In this document: piece after piece, positions 1-7,205 of the stretch
Numbering within the stretch: the stretch's first letter is position 1
Layout: each line of letters begins with the position of its first letter
Assembly: GCA_900769205.1 (NCBI GenBank)
Contig: CAAGFS010000180.1
Span: 1 to 12,651, forward strand
Source of the DNA: Clostridia bacterium
GTDB lineage: Bacteria; Bacillota; Clostridia; Christensenellales; CAG-917
Direction of reading: 5' to 3'
Length of the DNA: 12,651 nt
Notes under the pieces: model-generated
What the model saw: only the letters and a program-made list of their open reading frames with translations
Told to the model about the DNA's origin: nothing
Databases searched by the model: none
Translations under genes and position numbers: made by a program

Positions 1-469
1 GAGCGAACACTTCCGCCGAGCGCGCAATGGTGCGAGTGCCTTTGTTGCCGCGATACACCACCGGCAGAAGAAAGACCATGTATATCAGGACGGGCTGCAC
101 TCCCGTGAACAATTCGTGTGAGAGATAGCTCATGCAATAGCAGAAATAAAATGTGGTTTTTGTTGTCAGCCACAGCGACGCCAAAAAGCAACACGCCTTG
201 TAGAACTTGTTTTTAGTCGCAACGAGAAGGACGTCCCCGTTCATTCTCGAAAAGGCGAAAGTGAAGATCGCGCACACAACGTCAACGAGTGTAAACAACA
301 AAAACACCCACAGCGTCGATGAGCCGAAACTCTCACTTATAATGCCGGGTGCGGCTGACAGTTTGAAAGCAAAACCGACCGCCACGATTATCGACGCCAC
401 TTGCGAATTGTATATCGTGTTGTCAGGCAGGTTTTTGCGCAATCTGCGGTTTGTCGTGTTGTTTTTCAT
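1..469 (-). CDS. GerB-family (GerAB-type) spore germination permease, partial
   Basis: My own translation of the minus strand from the ATG at 469 stays open for 156 codons to the window edge, so the C-terminal part is missing. GerB-family proteins are APC-superfamily integral membrane proteins that act as the germinant-binding subunit of receptors in the spore inner membrane; the full family length is about 360 residues. I see four hydrophobic segments at about residues 24-44, 52-73, 92-117 and 125-139. They are followed by RGNKGTRTIARSAEV (140-154), which resembles the R-G-x-x-x-I-A-R-x-x-E motif of this family. The gene starts 14 nt after the stop of the GerA-family gene, in the usual A-then-B receptor order, so the two are almost certainly co-transcribed. 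There is no clear Shine-Dalgarno site before the ATG, so translational coupling is likely. The family call rests on context plus this motif. A gerC-type lipoprotein gene may follow outside the window. Confidence 0.83.
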   Translation of the reverse strand, partial: MKNNTTNRRLRKNLPDNTIYNSQVASIIVAVGFAFKLSAAPGIISESFGSSTLWVFLLFTLVDVVCAIFTFAFSRMNGDVLLVATKNKFYKACCFLASLWLTTKTTFYFCYCMSYLSHELFTGVQPVLIYMVFLLPVVYRGNKGTRTIARSAEVFA

Positions 470-483
470 TGTTAAACACCGTT

Positions 484-1917
484 TTATGAGTTTTTGCCCA
501 TTCTTCGTCTGTTTTGGGTGGGGATTGAGTAGGGGCGCAGAGTCATATCGGACGAGTCGGCTTTGAGCAGTCCGTCTTTAAGGTCGGGGGATATGCGCGG
601 AGCGTAAGGCGCAAGATACGGCGTGCCGAAATTGTCGAGAGAGGCAAGATAGCCCACGATGATGATCGTCAGGATTATTATCCCGACAAAACCCATAACC
701 GCGCTTATGCACAGAAACAAAAAGCGGAGTATGCTCATTGCGCCGACCTGATCGGGCACGCAGAATATGCCTATTGCGGACAGCGCCACCACAAGCACGC
801 TCGGCGAAGATATAAGCCCTGCTTTGACGGCGGTGTCGCCAAGCACGATTGCTCCCACGACGGACAAAGATATGCCGAAATATCTCGGCATGCGAATGGA
901 CGCCTGATTGAGTATCTCGAAAAGCGTCATCACAAGAAGCATCTCGATTGCGGGCGGAAAAGGGATGTTGGTGGTTGCCGACATAAGCGTCATAAGAAAC
1001 TTGAGCGGCAAAAGTTGAAAGTGATAGGTCTGAAGCGCAACGTACGCTCCGGGCAGAAACACCGTCAGAAGCGCGCCCATAAATCGGAACACTCTTATCA
1101 TAGACGCGCGCCAGTCTCCCGAGTAGTAGTCGTAGCCGTCCTGCACGTCTTCGAACACGAGATAGGGCAGAGTCACCGCGATGGGCGAGCCGTCCACGAC
1201 GATGGCAATCCTGCCTTCGAGAAGCTTTGCGCTTGCAATATCGGGTTTTTCCGTCGTGCCCGCCTGCAAGAAGAAGGAGTTTTTGTTGTTTTGTATGAAG
1301 GAAAGCACGCACGCACTGTCCACAACTCCGTCCACGTCGATTTTTTCAACGCGCTCGCATATCGTTCCGACAACCCGCTCGTCCGCGATTCCGCGCACGT
1401 ACATGACCGCGACCGACGTTGACGTGTATCTGCCCACCGTAAAACTTTTCATCACCAGATCGGGCGACTTTATGCGGCGACGTATCATGGAAAGATTCGT
1501 CTTTATTTCTTCCACAAAACCTTCGCGCGGGCCTTTCATCACGCTTGAAGTCGGCGGTTCTCCGATGGCTCTCGCGCTTGGCTTTTGCAGGGAAAAGACA
1601 AAGGCGTCGTCCTGTCCGTCTATGAAAAACACCACGTTGCAAAGAGCGATTTCTCCCGGGGCGTCTTCAACGTTTATCACGCGGATTTCGTCGCAGTACG
1701 CCACGGTGTTTTTGATGCAATCGAGATACGGCTCGTCAAAAACGGTTGCGTTTTTCAAGGGGCGCAACACGTCTTGCTCGAACAGGGTTTTGTCGATGTT
1801 TCCGTCCATAAAAGCAAAAAGGCACTTTTTGCCGCACACGTCGAGAGGACGGCGCAAAAAATCGTCGCTTTGCGAAAAGGAGTACGTCAGATCGTTTTCA
1901 ATATCTTCGAGTTTCAC
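484..1917 (-). CDS. gerAA: GerA-family spore germination receptor subunit A
   Basis: This 477-residue protein has the usual length and layout of GerA-family receptor subunits, which sit in the spore inner membrane and help trigger germination with the GerB and GerC subunits. The N-terminal half (1 to about 270) is soluble. It contains the family motifs GEPPTSSVMKGPREGF (119-134) and LEGRIAIVVDGSPIAV (233-248), then DYY (263-265). The C-terminal half is membrane-embedded. It carries NIPFPPAIEMLLVMTLFE (317-334), the ISLSVVGAIVLGDTAVKAGLIS segment (349-370), and GTPYLAPYAP near the end (431-440). The start is GTG at 1917. An in-frame TAA lies 30 bp upstream, no ATG, GTG or TTG lies between, and N-terminal residues LEDIENDLTYSF fit the family. 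No convincing Shine-Dalgarno site precedes the GTG and I could not identify a sigma-G-type promoter. The permease gene follows after 14 nt. The symbol denotes the family, not a proven orthologue. Confidence 0.95.
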   Translation of the reverse strand: MKLEDIENDLTYSFSQSDDFLRRPLDVCGKKCLFAFMDGNIDKTLFEQDVLRPLKNATVFDEPYLDCIKNTVAYCDEIRVINVEDAPGEIALCNVVFFIDGQDDAFVFSLQKPSARAIGEPPTSSVMKGPREGFVEEIKTNLSMIRRRIKSPDLVMKSFTVGRYTSTSVAVMYVRGIADERVVGTICERVEKIDVDGVVDSACVLSFIQNNKNSFFLQAGTTEKPDIASAKLLEGRIAIVVDGSPIAVTLPYLVFEDVQDGYDYYSGDWRASMIRVFRFMGALLTVFLPGAYVALQTYHFQLLPLKFLMTLMSATTNIPFPPAIEMLLVMTLFEILNQASIRMPRYFGISLSVVGAIVLGDTAVKAGLISSPSVLVVALSAIGIFCVPDQVGAMSILRFLFLCISAVMGFVGIIILTIIIVGYLASLDNFGTPYLAPYAPRISPDLKDGLLKADSSDMTLRPYSIPTQNRRRMGKNS

Positions 1918-1994
1918 AAAAAGAGTATTGTCAAACGCGCGGGCTTATAAACGGAAAACGCCGCTTTCGCTTTTGAAAACTTCGTTTTTGCGTA

Positions 1995-2022
1995 TTGACA
2001 ACAAATCTGCTTATGTTAGAAT
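1995..2022 (+). promoter_or_regulatory. Sigma-A-type promoter of the GtrA-family gene
   Basis: TTGACA (1995-2000) is followed by a 16-bp spacer and TAGAAT (2017-2022), with TG at 2014-2015 giving an extended -10 (TGTTAGAAT). Transcription should begin near 2029, leaving a leader of about 20 nt that holds the AGGAG site at 2038-2042. This short leader argues for the start at 2049 and against an upstream in-frame ATG at 1995, which lies inside the promoter itself. Confidence 0.75.
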
Positions 2023-2048
2023 TGACGTATAAAGGTCAGGAGCAGAAT

Positions 2049-2711
2049 ATGGACGAAATCAAGGACGCAACGGAAGAAATCACTCCGATTGAACAAATCG
2101 AAACCGAACCGCAAGAATCGGTTGCGGGCGACGAGGGAGACGCGGAACAGACCGCTCCCAAGGGCATTTTGTACGAGTACGGCGTCAAGCACGCCCAAAA
2201 AGTGGCAAAGCAAGAAAAACGCAAAGGCGTGTGGCAGTTTGTCAAATACGCGTTGTGCGCCGCCAGCGCGGGCATAATTCAGATCGTGCTTTTCACCATA
2301 TTGCAGGCGGTTTTGCCAAAAGATATGGGCAATATCCACTTCATCGTGGAAGATATGCCTGCCGGCACGTTTATAGCAACCACCGTTGCGCTTTGCGCTT
2401 CGATACTTTGGAACTTCACCTTCAACCGCAAGTTCACTTTTAAGGACGCGGGCAACGTTCCGCGCGCGATGATACTTGCGTTTTTGTTCTACGTTCCGTT
2501 TTATCCCTTCCAGACCTGGTACGTCCACACGATCAAAACTTTGCTCGGCGAGCATATCAGCATAGACGGCGCGGGAATAATCGCGGAAGGCACGGTTATG
2601 CTCATCAATTTCATCCTGGAGTTCACCTGGCAGAAGTTCGTTGTTTTCAGAAAGCCAAAAGACGGCAACAAGTCAAAAGTCGTCCGGGACGAAGAGAAAA
2701 GCAATCAATGA
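2049..2711 (+). CDS. GtrA-family membrane protein
   Basis: The 220-residue product is a GtrA-family (PF04138) membrane protein. Relatives are thought to move or assist polyprenyl-linked sugars across the membrane during decoration of cell-surface polymers; no substrate can be inferred here. Four hydrophobic segments lie at about 64-90, 105-124, 140-162 and 173-193. The family signatures are WNFTFNRKFTF (121-131), after helix 2, and EFTWQKFVVFRK (191-202), after helix 4. Before the first helix is an unusually long, mostly acidic N-terminus (about residues 1-35) followed by a lysine-rich stretch (46-59); typical members begin close to helix 1. The ATG at 2049 is chosen because AGGAG lies 6 nt upstream. 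The gene stands alone between a promoter and a terminator and is divergent from the germination operon. No glycosyltransferase is adjacent. Confidence 0.9.
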   Translation: MDEIKDATEEITPIEQIETEPQESVAGDEGDAEQTAPKGILYEYGVKHAQKVAKQEKRKGVWQFVKYALCAASAGIIQIVLFTILQAVLPKDMGNIHFIVEDMPAGTFIATTVALCASILWNFTFNRKFTFKDAGNVPRAMILAFLFYVPFYPFQTWYVHTIKTLLGEHISIDGAGIIAEGTVMLINFILEFTWQKFVVFRKPKDGNKSKVVRDEEKSNQ

Positions 2712-2717
2712 TTTTGG

Positions 2718-2747
2718 AAAAGGCAAGTCAAAGCACTTGTCTTTTTT
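2718..2747 (+). terminator. Terminator of the GtrA-family gene
   Basis: AAAAGGCAAGT (2718-2728) pairs with ACTTGTCTTTT (2735-2745), with one G-U pair, around a 6-nt loop. A six-T run occupies 2742-2747. The hairpin begins 7 nt after the stop codon. Confidence 0.75.
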
Positions 2748-2954
2748 CATAGCCATTACCGAATTGTTAAGCGATACGTTATCCGTGTCTTTCGTAAAAT
2801 CGCGTCGCAATGAACGAGACGTGTGCGGGGTGAAAAGCATATATATGACGAAAAGCGGAGCGGGGGAACAGCAAGCAGACAATCTCGCGGGACTGTGGTG
2901 GGAGTTGCGTAATCCCTGCTCGAATTGATAGCGGAGATTTTCTGCGCGGTAGGG
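2748..2954. other. Intergenic stretch, probably a repeat-family remnant
   Basis: No credible gene is present between the GtrA and gdhA genes. Short frames exist on both strands, including a 27-codon frame from an ATG at 2844, but none has a good Shine-Dalgarno site and codon spacing. The stretch contains a 26-bp sequence repeated exactly beside the gdhA stop (separate entries). Small hairpin-forming pairs also occur: AATCTC (2881-2886) with GAGATT (2934-2939), and GGGA (2900-2903) with TCCC (2913-2916). These suggest a structured, non-coding repeat, but I cannot name a family. Confidence 0.4.
2782..2807 (+). repeat. 26-bp direct repeat, copy 1
   Basis: These 26 bases are identical to 2994-3019, which lie 212 bp away. 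Neighbouring bases differ on both sides, so the match ends sharply. This copy lacks the partner arm that makes copy 2 a terminator stem and looks like a half-terminator. Confidence 0.8.
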
Positions 2955-2970
2955 AACTGAAAATCTAGCG

Positions 2971-3005
2971 AATAAAAGAAAGACACGGATTTTTCCGTGT
3001 CTTTC
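2971..3005 (-). terminator. Terminator of gdhA
   Basis: Read on the minus strand, GAAAGACACGGA pairs perfectly with TCCGTGTCTTTC (12 bp, arms at 2994-3005 and 2978-2989) around a 4-nt loop, followed by TTTTATT at 2977-2971. The stem begins 18 nt after the gdhA stop codon. Confidence 0.75.
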
Positions 3006-3019
3006 GTAAAATCGCGTCG
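2994..3019 (+). repeat. 26-bp direct repeat, copy 2
   Basis: Exact copy of 2782-2807. Its first 12 bases form the right arm of the gdhA terminator stem and its end touches the outer inverted-repeat arm. Confidence 0.8.
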
Positions 3020-3023
3020 ATTT

Positions 3024-4370
3024 TCAGTTGATGCCCTCTGCAATCATCGCTTCCGCAACTTTCTTGAAGCCTGCAAGGTTTGCGCCTGCGACAAGGTTGT
3101 AGTCCATGCCGTACGCGTCGAGTGCGTCGCAGATTTGGGAGTGAATGCCTTTCATAATTTGTTTGAGTTTTGCGTCCACTTCTTCACGCGTCCAGGAAAG
3201 ACGTTCGCTGTTTTGGGACATTTCGAGACCGCTTGTCGCAACGCCGCCCGCGTTGACCGCTTTGGACGGAGTGACGAGCACGCCGTGGGATTGCAGATAT
3301 GCAATGGCTTCGTTGGTGGTGGGCATGTTTGCAACTTCGTTGAGCACGGGCACGCCGAGTTTGACCATTGCCTGTGCGTCTTCGAGAAGAACTTCGTTTT
3401 GTCTTGCGCAGGGCATATAGATATCCGCTTTGACGTTGCCCCAAGGCTTTTTGCCCGCGAAGAATTGGCATCCGAACTTGTCGGAGTAGTCCTGCACTCT
3501 GTTGCGGTTGGAAGCGCGCATTTCGAGCATGTAATCGATTTTTTCACCGCTCACGCCGTCGTTGTCGAGAATAAATCCGTCGGGACCGGAAAGGGTGATG
3601 ACTTTTCCGCCGAGCTCGGTGATTTTCTTTGCCGCGCCCCAGGCGACGTTGCCGAAACCGGAAAGGCAGAAAGTCTTGCCGGAGATTTGTTCGCCTTCGT
3701 GTTTGAGCACTTCGTCAAGGAAGTAGGTTGCGCCGAATCCGGTTGCTTCGGGACGAATGAGTGAACCGCCGAAGCTGAGCCCCTTGCCCGTGAGCACGCC
3801 GTTTTCGTACGCGCCGACGATTTTCTTATATTGACCGAACAGATAGCCGATTTCTCTGCCGCCCACGCCCATATCGCCTGCGGGAACGTCCATATCGGGT
3901 CCGATATAACGATAAAGCTCGTTCATAAAGGATTGGCAAAAACGCATGATTTCCGAATCGCTCTTGCCTGCGGGGTCGAAGTCCGCACCGCCTTTTGCGC
4001 CGCCCATCGGCAAAGACGTTAGAGAGTTTTTGAAAGTCTGCTCGAAGCCGAGAAACTTCATCGTGTCGAGATTGACGTCTTTTTGGAAGCGCAAACCGCC
4101 TTTGAAAGGACCGATTGCGTTGTTGAATTGCACGCGGTATCCGCGGTTGACGTGATATACGCCGTTGTCGTCCATCCAGGGAACGCGGAAGATGATTTGT
4201 CTTTCGGGTTCGACGATGCGTTCGAGAATGACGTTTTTGCGCATAAGGCTTTCGTTTTGTTCGATTGCAGGGGTGAGAGAAGATAAAACTTCTTTGACCG
4301 TTTGCATAAACTGGGGTTGATTGGGGTTTTGCAATTCGGTCATTTCGATGACTTCGCTGATGTATGACAT
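3024..4370 (-). CDS. gdhA: Glutamate dehydrogenase, hexameric GdhA type
   Basis: The 448-residue product is a cytoplasmic glutamate dehydrogenase. It interconverts 2-oxoglutarate plus ammonium and glutamate using a nicotinamide cofactor, linking nitrogen assimilation with carbon metabolism. The length equals the ~450-residue bacterial hexameric class. Visible signatures include GPFKGGLRF (87-95) and PMGGAKGGADFDP (122-134), which carries the catalytic lysine near residue 126. A Rossmann-fold FGNVAWGAA segment and, near the C-terminus, LNEVANMPTTNEA and PSKAVNAGGVATSGLEMSQN are also present. The start is ATG 4370 because AAGGAGG (4376-4382) sits 5 nt upstream; a longer frame reaching 4403 would place that ribosome site inside the gene. 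Cofactor preference cannot be settled by eye; GdhA relatives of this length are usually NADP-dependent. It is monocistronic, with its own promoter and terminator. Confidence 0.97.
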   Translation of the reverse strand: MSYISEVIEMTELQNPNQPQFMQTVKEVLSSLTPAIEQNESLMRKNVILERIVEPERQIIFRVPWMDDNGVYHVNRGYRVQFNNAIGPFKGGLRFQKDVNLDTMKFLGFEQTFKNSLTSLPMGGAKGGADFDPAGKSDSEIMRFCQSFMNELYRYIGPDMDVPAGDMGVGGREIGYLFGQYKKIVGAYENGVLTGKGLSFGGSLIRPEATGFGATYFLDEVLKHEGEQISGKTFCLSGFGNVAWGAAKKITELGGKVITLSGPDGFILDNDGVSGEKIDYMLEMRASNRNRVQDYSDKFGCQFFAGKKPWGNVKADIYMPCARQNEVLLEDAQAMVKLGVPVLNEVANMPTTNEAIAYLQSHGVLVTPSKAVNAGGVATSGLEMSQNSERLSWTREEVDAKLKQIMKGIHSQICDALDAYGMDYNLVAGANLAGFKKVAEAMIAEGIN

Positions 4371-4408
4371 TTTTTCCTCCTTGGACGAGCAGAGCCCTTC
4401 CAAGTAAA

Positions 4409-4437
4409 ATAATATACTTACACAATGCCAAAATCAA
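4409..4437 (-). promoter_or_regulatory. Putative promoter of gdhA
   Basis: On the minus strand TTGATT (4437-4432) is followed by 17 bp and TATTAT (4414-4409). The predicted start near 4402 gives a leader of about 32 nt before the ATG, containing the AAGGAGG site. Confidence 0.55.
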
Positions 4438-4440
4438 CAC

Positions 4441-4613
4441 AAAAATAAAATCGGACGGGCGCCGTTTTTTTGATAAAAACGCAAAAAAGACGGATATACA
4501 CACAAAAAGCGCGAGTTGTATCGTGATTTTAAGGAGCAAAAGGGCATACAATTGTGTTGAAAACCGCATAGACGCGCAAAATATCGTGGGAGCAAAAATA
4601 ATTCAAAATCGTA
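4441..4613. other. Divergent intergenic region upstream of the membrane-protein operon
   Basis: AT-rich, A-run-rich DNA between the gdhA promoter and the proximal promoter of the plus-strand operon. I see no coding frame with a start and ribosome site. An imperfect inverted repeat spans 4462-4493 (CCGTTTTTT with AAAAAAGACGG). A possible sigma-E-type promoter lies at 4524-4552 (separate entry). Nothing else recognisable. Confidence 0.5.
4524..4552 (+). promoter_or_regulatory. Possible sigma-E-type sporulation promoter
   Basis: CATACAAT (4545-4552) matches the Bacillus sigma-E -10 consensus CATACAHT exactly. The -35 position 14 bp upstream, TGATTTT (4524-4530), agrees with the consensus KMATATT at five of seven bases. 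Such a promoter would fire toward the gene at 4721. The -35 match is weak, and chance occurrence in AT-rich DNA is a real alternative. Confidence 0.25.
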
Positions 4614-4642
4614 TTGAAATATAAGTTTCGATATGCTATCAT
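4614..4642 (+). promoter_or_regulatory. Sigma-A-type promoter of the membrane-protein operon
   Basis: TTGAAA (4614-4619), a 17-bp spacer and TATCAT (4637-4642), with TG at 4634-4635 giving an extended -10. The predicted start is near 4649, leaving a leader of about 72 nt that contains a GC-rich hairpin. Confidence 0.68.
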
Positions 4643-4666
4643 ATAAATGTTAAATTATTTTAAGGT

Positions 4667-4690
4667 GCGCCCGCTCACGCGCGTGGGTGC
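4667..4690 (+). other. GC-rich hairpin in the operon leader
   Basis: GCGCCCGC (4667-4674) pairs with GCGTGGGTGC at 4683-4690 through eight pairs, two of them G-U, around an 8-nt loop. An overlapping perfect palindrome CACGCGCGTG lies at 4676-4685. It stands out from the AT-rich surroundings and sits about 19 nt before the ribosome site. It could be an mRNA structure or a protein-binding dyad. There is no T-run, so it is not a terminator. Confidence 0.4.
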
Positions 4691-4720
4691 GTGCCTGAAA
4701 GTATAATGAAGGAGAAAGTT

Positions 4721-7204
4721 ATGAGCCAAAATCAGCAGTACAAAAAGGTCAGACTGTTCCGCACGCTCAAAGTCGTGTTCTACTCGCTTGGCCTTCCGCT
4801 GTTCCTTGTCACGGTGTTTTTGTCCGCGATAAAGTTTATCGGACACGATCCGTTTATGGGTGAAACCACAACCACCACGGCGCTTGGATTCTTCACCCAG
4901 ATAGAGTCGTACGTCACGGCGCCCGCGCTTTACGGGTTCTGGATTGCGTGCGCGCTTTGGCTGTTCATTTCCATCGTCCATATCGTTTTGAGCAAGACCG
5001 TCAAAAACCCGAAAGTGAGAATGCTTTCCGTTTTGGCGGTTTGTCTTGTCGTGATGTTGGGCGCGGGATTTGTGATGGACGCGGTGTTCGAGGCAAAAGT
5101 CACCGAGATTATGCAAAACGCCCCCGCGGGAGTGGAAGTCAAAGATTACAAGACGCAGCTTTCGTACTACCGTCATCTTTCTTCAAATGCCGAAAAGAAA
5201 GACGACACTCTCAACCTCATTGAAAAGGTGAACCTTCTCGAAAACGTTTACAACGTTGAGATGGAAGGCGCAAACAAGGGCGGCACGGCAGGCAACATCG
5301 CCAACAAACCCGTGACCTACTGGAACATAATCGACGACGAAGGCAATCAGGGCGTCGATATTTCCTTTGCGTTCAACGAAAAAACGGGCGGATACGATTT
5401 GCAACTCGTCGCCGACGGCGACCTGTCCAAAGAGATCGAAGGCGAACAACTCGTCAGACTTGCCCCCAACGCAAACGGACAACTCGAAATCAACGGCAAA
5501 GTCTATTCGCACTATTGGTACAAGCAAAGAGCAACCAAAGCCGGCGAAAAGATTTACGTCTGGTACACCAAAGATATGATGCCCGTCGGTACCGAGTATG
5601 AAAACGGCACCACCGCAGACAAGGCTCCCATCACGGAAGGCGTTTACGGCACGGGCATTTACAATCAGAACGGAATGTTCTCGGACGGTTGGGTTTTCAG
5701 CATCTACAACGTGCTTGAAATCCTCGAAGACTATTACGAAGGTCAGGCGGAGATGGAAAAATACAGCGCATTGCTCGAATCCGTTTACGAAGACGCGGAA
5801 ACCAACCGCGACGCGTATTACAGCGGACTCATCCCCGATCAGGACGGCAACTATGCGGATCCGTGGCTTCAGACGCTCTACACGCAAGAGATTGAAATCG
5901 GCGAAAGATTCTCGCTCACAAGGAGAGAACTCGACGCACTCGTTGCAAAACTCGGCGCGCTTTTGGGCAACAACAGCCTTTTCGATTTCCTTCTCAAACC
6001 CAACGAGGACGGTGAATCCGGTCTTGGCGGAATTGCGGATCAGTTCGGCCTCGGCGACATTCTCAAACCCATTCTCGAAAAATTGCAAAAGGGCATGAGT
6101 TTCGTTGAAACGTTCTTCGGCGGCGACGCGGCGAAGATGACGGAAGTCGCGGGTTATATCAGGGCGGCTCTCGGCCTTGCCGATTCGGTTGCAATCAACG
6201 ACATCTATATCGTGCTTGCTTACGCGGGCGCGACCGACGCACTCGGCGTCAAGAGAGACAACCTGTATATCGCGCTCGTCAGAGATAACGGCGCAGGCGC
6301 AATCGGCACCAATCCCGCAAACGTCAAAAACGGCGGCGACGTGCTTGTCGATATCGACTTCTCGGACAAACTTCTCGATGAAGAAGAAAGCGATTACGCG
6401 TTCGATCTCGACCATCTCAGCGCTTTCCTTAACACCGCAATCGACGGACTTCTCGGCAAATTCGGCGTGAATCTCAAATCCATTCTCGTTGACAACACGA
6501 TAGGCAAACTTCTCGGCGGATTGCTCATCAAAGACATCACGATTGACGGAAAGACCTACAAGGGCCTTGAAATAAGCGGTTTGCAGATTCCGCTTTTCGA
6601 CGAAGACTACAACGCGGCGATCGACATCTCCGCAATACTCACCAATCTGCTTTCTTCATTGTACTATTATCAATCTCCCACCATCAAACCCGTATGGGAG
6701 TTTGCGGGCTGGGACAGTCTTGACAAGGACTACACCGCGGCAAGCGAAGCGTACAAGAAGTTCTCGAGAGCGGAATACGAAGCCGTTGCGTACGGCGGAA
6801 TGATCGGCTCCGTGCTCATCGGCGACAATCTCGGCACGGGCGCATATCCGTCTTCGTTGGGGCTTTCCAATCTCGCTGCGGTGCAACAACTCAAAACGGA
6901 CCTTTCGTACAAAATAGACTTTTATCCCGTCTATGCGGTTCGCGACATTATTATGTTCTTCACGGGCGTTGTGATTATGTTCTATTTCCTTAGCTTTGTC
7001 GCTCACGAAAAAGAGATAGAATACGCAACAGGCAAACTCGTTGCCAAGACGCGCGACAAGAAGAAGGGCGCAAAACGCACCGACGAAAAGGACGGCGCGA
7101 CGGACGATGCGACCAACAACGCAAACGCAAGCGAAACGGACGCCGTTTCCGAAGGAGAAGACGCCTTGCCTGCGCAGGAAAATACGGACAAGGAGGTGCT
7201 GTGA
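4721..7204 (+). CDS. Large membrane protein, 3 TM + ~615-residue external domain + 1 TM
   Basis: I do not recognise this 827-residue protein. Hydrophobic segments lie at about 17-40, 68-90, 101-122 and 740-762. Basic residues flank the cytoplasmic side by the positive-inside rule: KKVRLFR before helix 1, KTVKNPKVR between helices 2 and 3, and KTRDKKKGAKR after helix 4. This places residues ~123-738 outside the membrane. That domain is rich in aspartate, glycine and tyrosine, with hydrophobic helical runs such as IGKLLGGLLIKDITIDGKTY, and has no recognisable catalytic motif or cell-wall anchor. The last ~50 residues form an acidic, Ala/Asn/Thr-rich tail. ATG 4721 is chosen because AAGGAG (4709-4714) lies 6 nt upstream, while GTG 4691 and ATG 4706 lack such a site. 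It is the first gene of a two-gene operon; its stop is 1 nt before the next ATG. A structural, assembly or signalling partner role with that protein is inference. Confidence 0.85.
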   Translation: MSQNQQYKKVRLFRTLKVVFYSLGLPLFLVTVFLSAIKFIGHDPFMGETTTTTALGFFTQIESYVTAPALYGFWIACALWLFISIVHIVLSKTVKNPKVRMLSVLAVCLVVMLGAGFVMDAVFEAKVTEIMQNAPAGVEVKDYKTQLSYYRHLSSNAEKKDDTLNLIEKVNLLENVYNVEMEGANKGGTAGNIANKPVTYWNIIDDEGNQGVDISFAFNEKTGGYDLQLVADGDLSKEIEGEQLVRLAPNANGQLEINGKVYSHYWYKQRATKAGEKIYVWYTKDMMPVGTEYENGTTADKAPITEGVYGTGIYNQNGMFSDGWVFSIYNVLEILEDYYEGQAEMEKYSALLESVYEDAETNRDAYYSGLIPDQDGNYADPWLQTLYTQEIEIGERFSLTRRELDALVAKLGALLGNNSLFDFLLKPNEDGESGLGGIADQFGLGDILKPILEKLQKGMSFVETFFGGDAAKMTEVAGYIRAALGLADSVAINDIYIVLAYAGATDALGVKRDNLYIALVRDNGAGAIGTNPANVKNGGDVLVDIDFSDKLLDEEESDYAFDLDHLSAFLNTAIDGLLGKFGVNLKSILVDNTIGKLLGGLLIKDITIDGKTYKGLEISGLQIPLFDEDYNAAIDISAILTNLLSSLYYYQSPTIKPVWEFAGWDSLDKDYTAASEAYKKFSRAEYEAVAYGGMIGSVLIGDNLGTGAYPSSLGLSNLAAVQQLKTDLSYKIDFYPVYAVRDIIMFFTGVVIMFYFLSFVAHEKEIEYATGKLVAKTRDKKKGAKRTDEKDGATDDATNNANASETDAVSEGEDALPAQENTDKEVL

Positions 7205-7205
7205 T

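Larger units (their letters stand above)
2955..3029. repeat. Nested inverted repeats around the gdhA terminator
   Basis: An outer 11-bp pair, AACTGAAAATC (2955-2965) and GATTTTCAGTT (3019-3029), encloses the perfect 12-bp terminator stem at 2978-3005. A third small pair, AAAATCG (3008-3014) with CGATTTT (3018-3024), lies at its right edge. The right outer arm includes the gdhA stop codon (3024-3026). AGATTTTC (2935-2942) also pairs with GAAAATCT (2959-2966), so alternative folds are possible. Confidence 0.6.

Noticed and set aside
1995..2048. Earlier ATG for the GtrA-family gene
   Set aside because: It lies inside the -35/-10 promoter elements and would not be transcribed; AGGAG supports 2049.
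2844..2927. 27-codon frame in the gtrA-gdhA gap
   Set aside because: The GGGGTG upstream is too far from the ATG, composition is unremarkable, and the surroundings look like a non-coding repeat.
4462..4493. A/T-run inverted repeat as a terminator
   Set aside because: No gene on either strand ends nearby, the stem is bulged and the loop is long, so chance pairing of A- and T-runs is more likely.
5183..6415. 410-codon open frame on the minus strand opposite the first membrane protein
   Set aside because: Same antisense effect: no ribosome site, no recognisable motif, and fully contained in a convincing gene.
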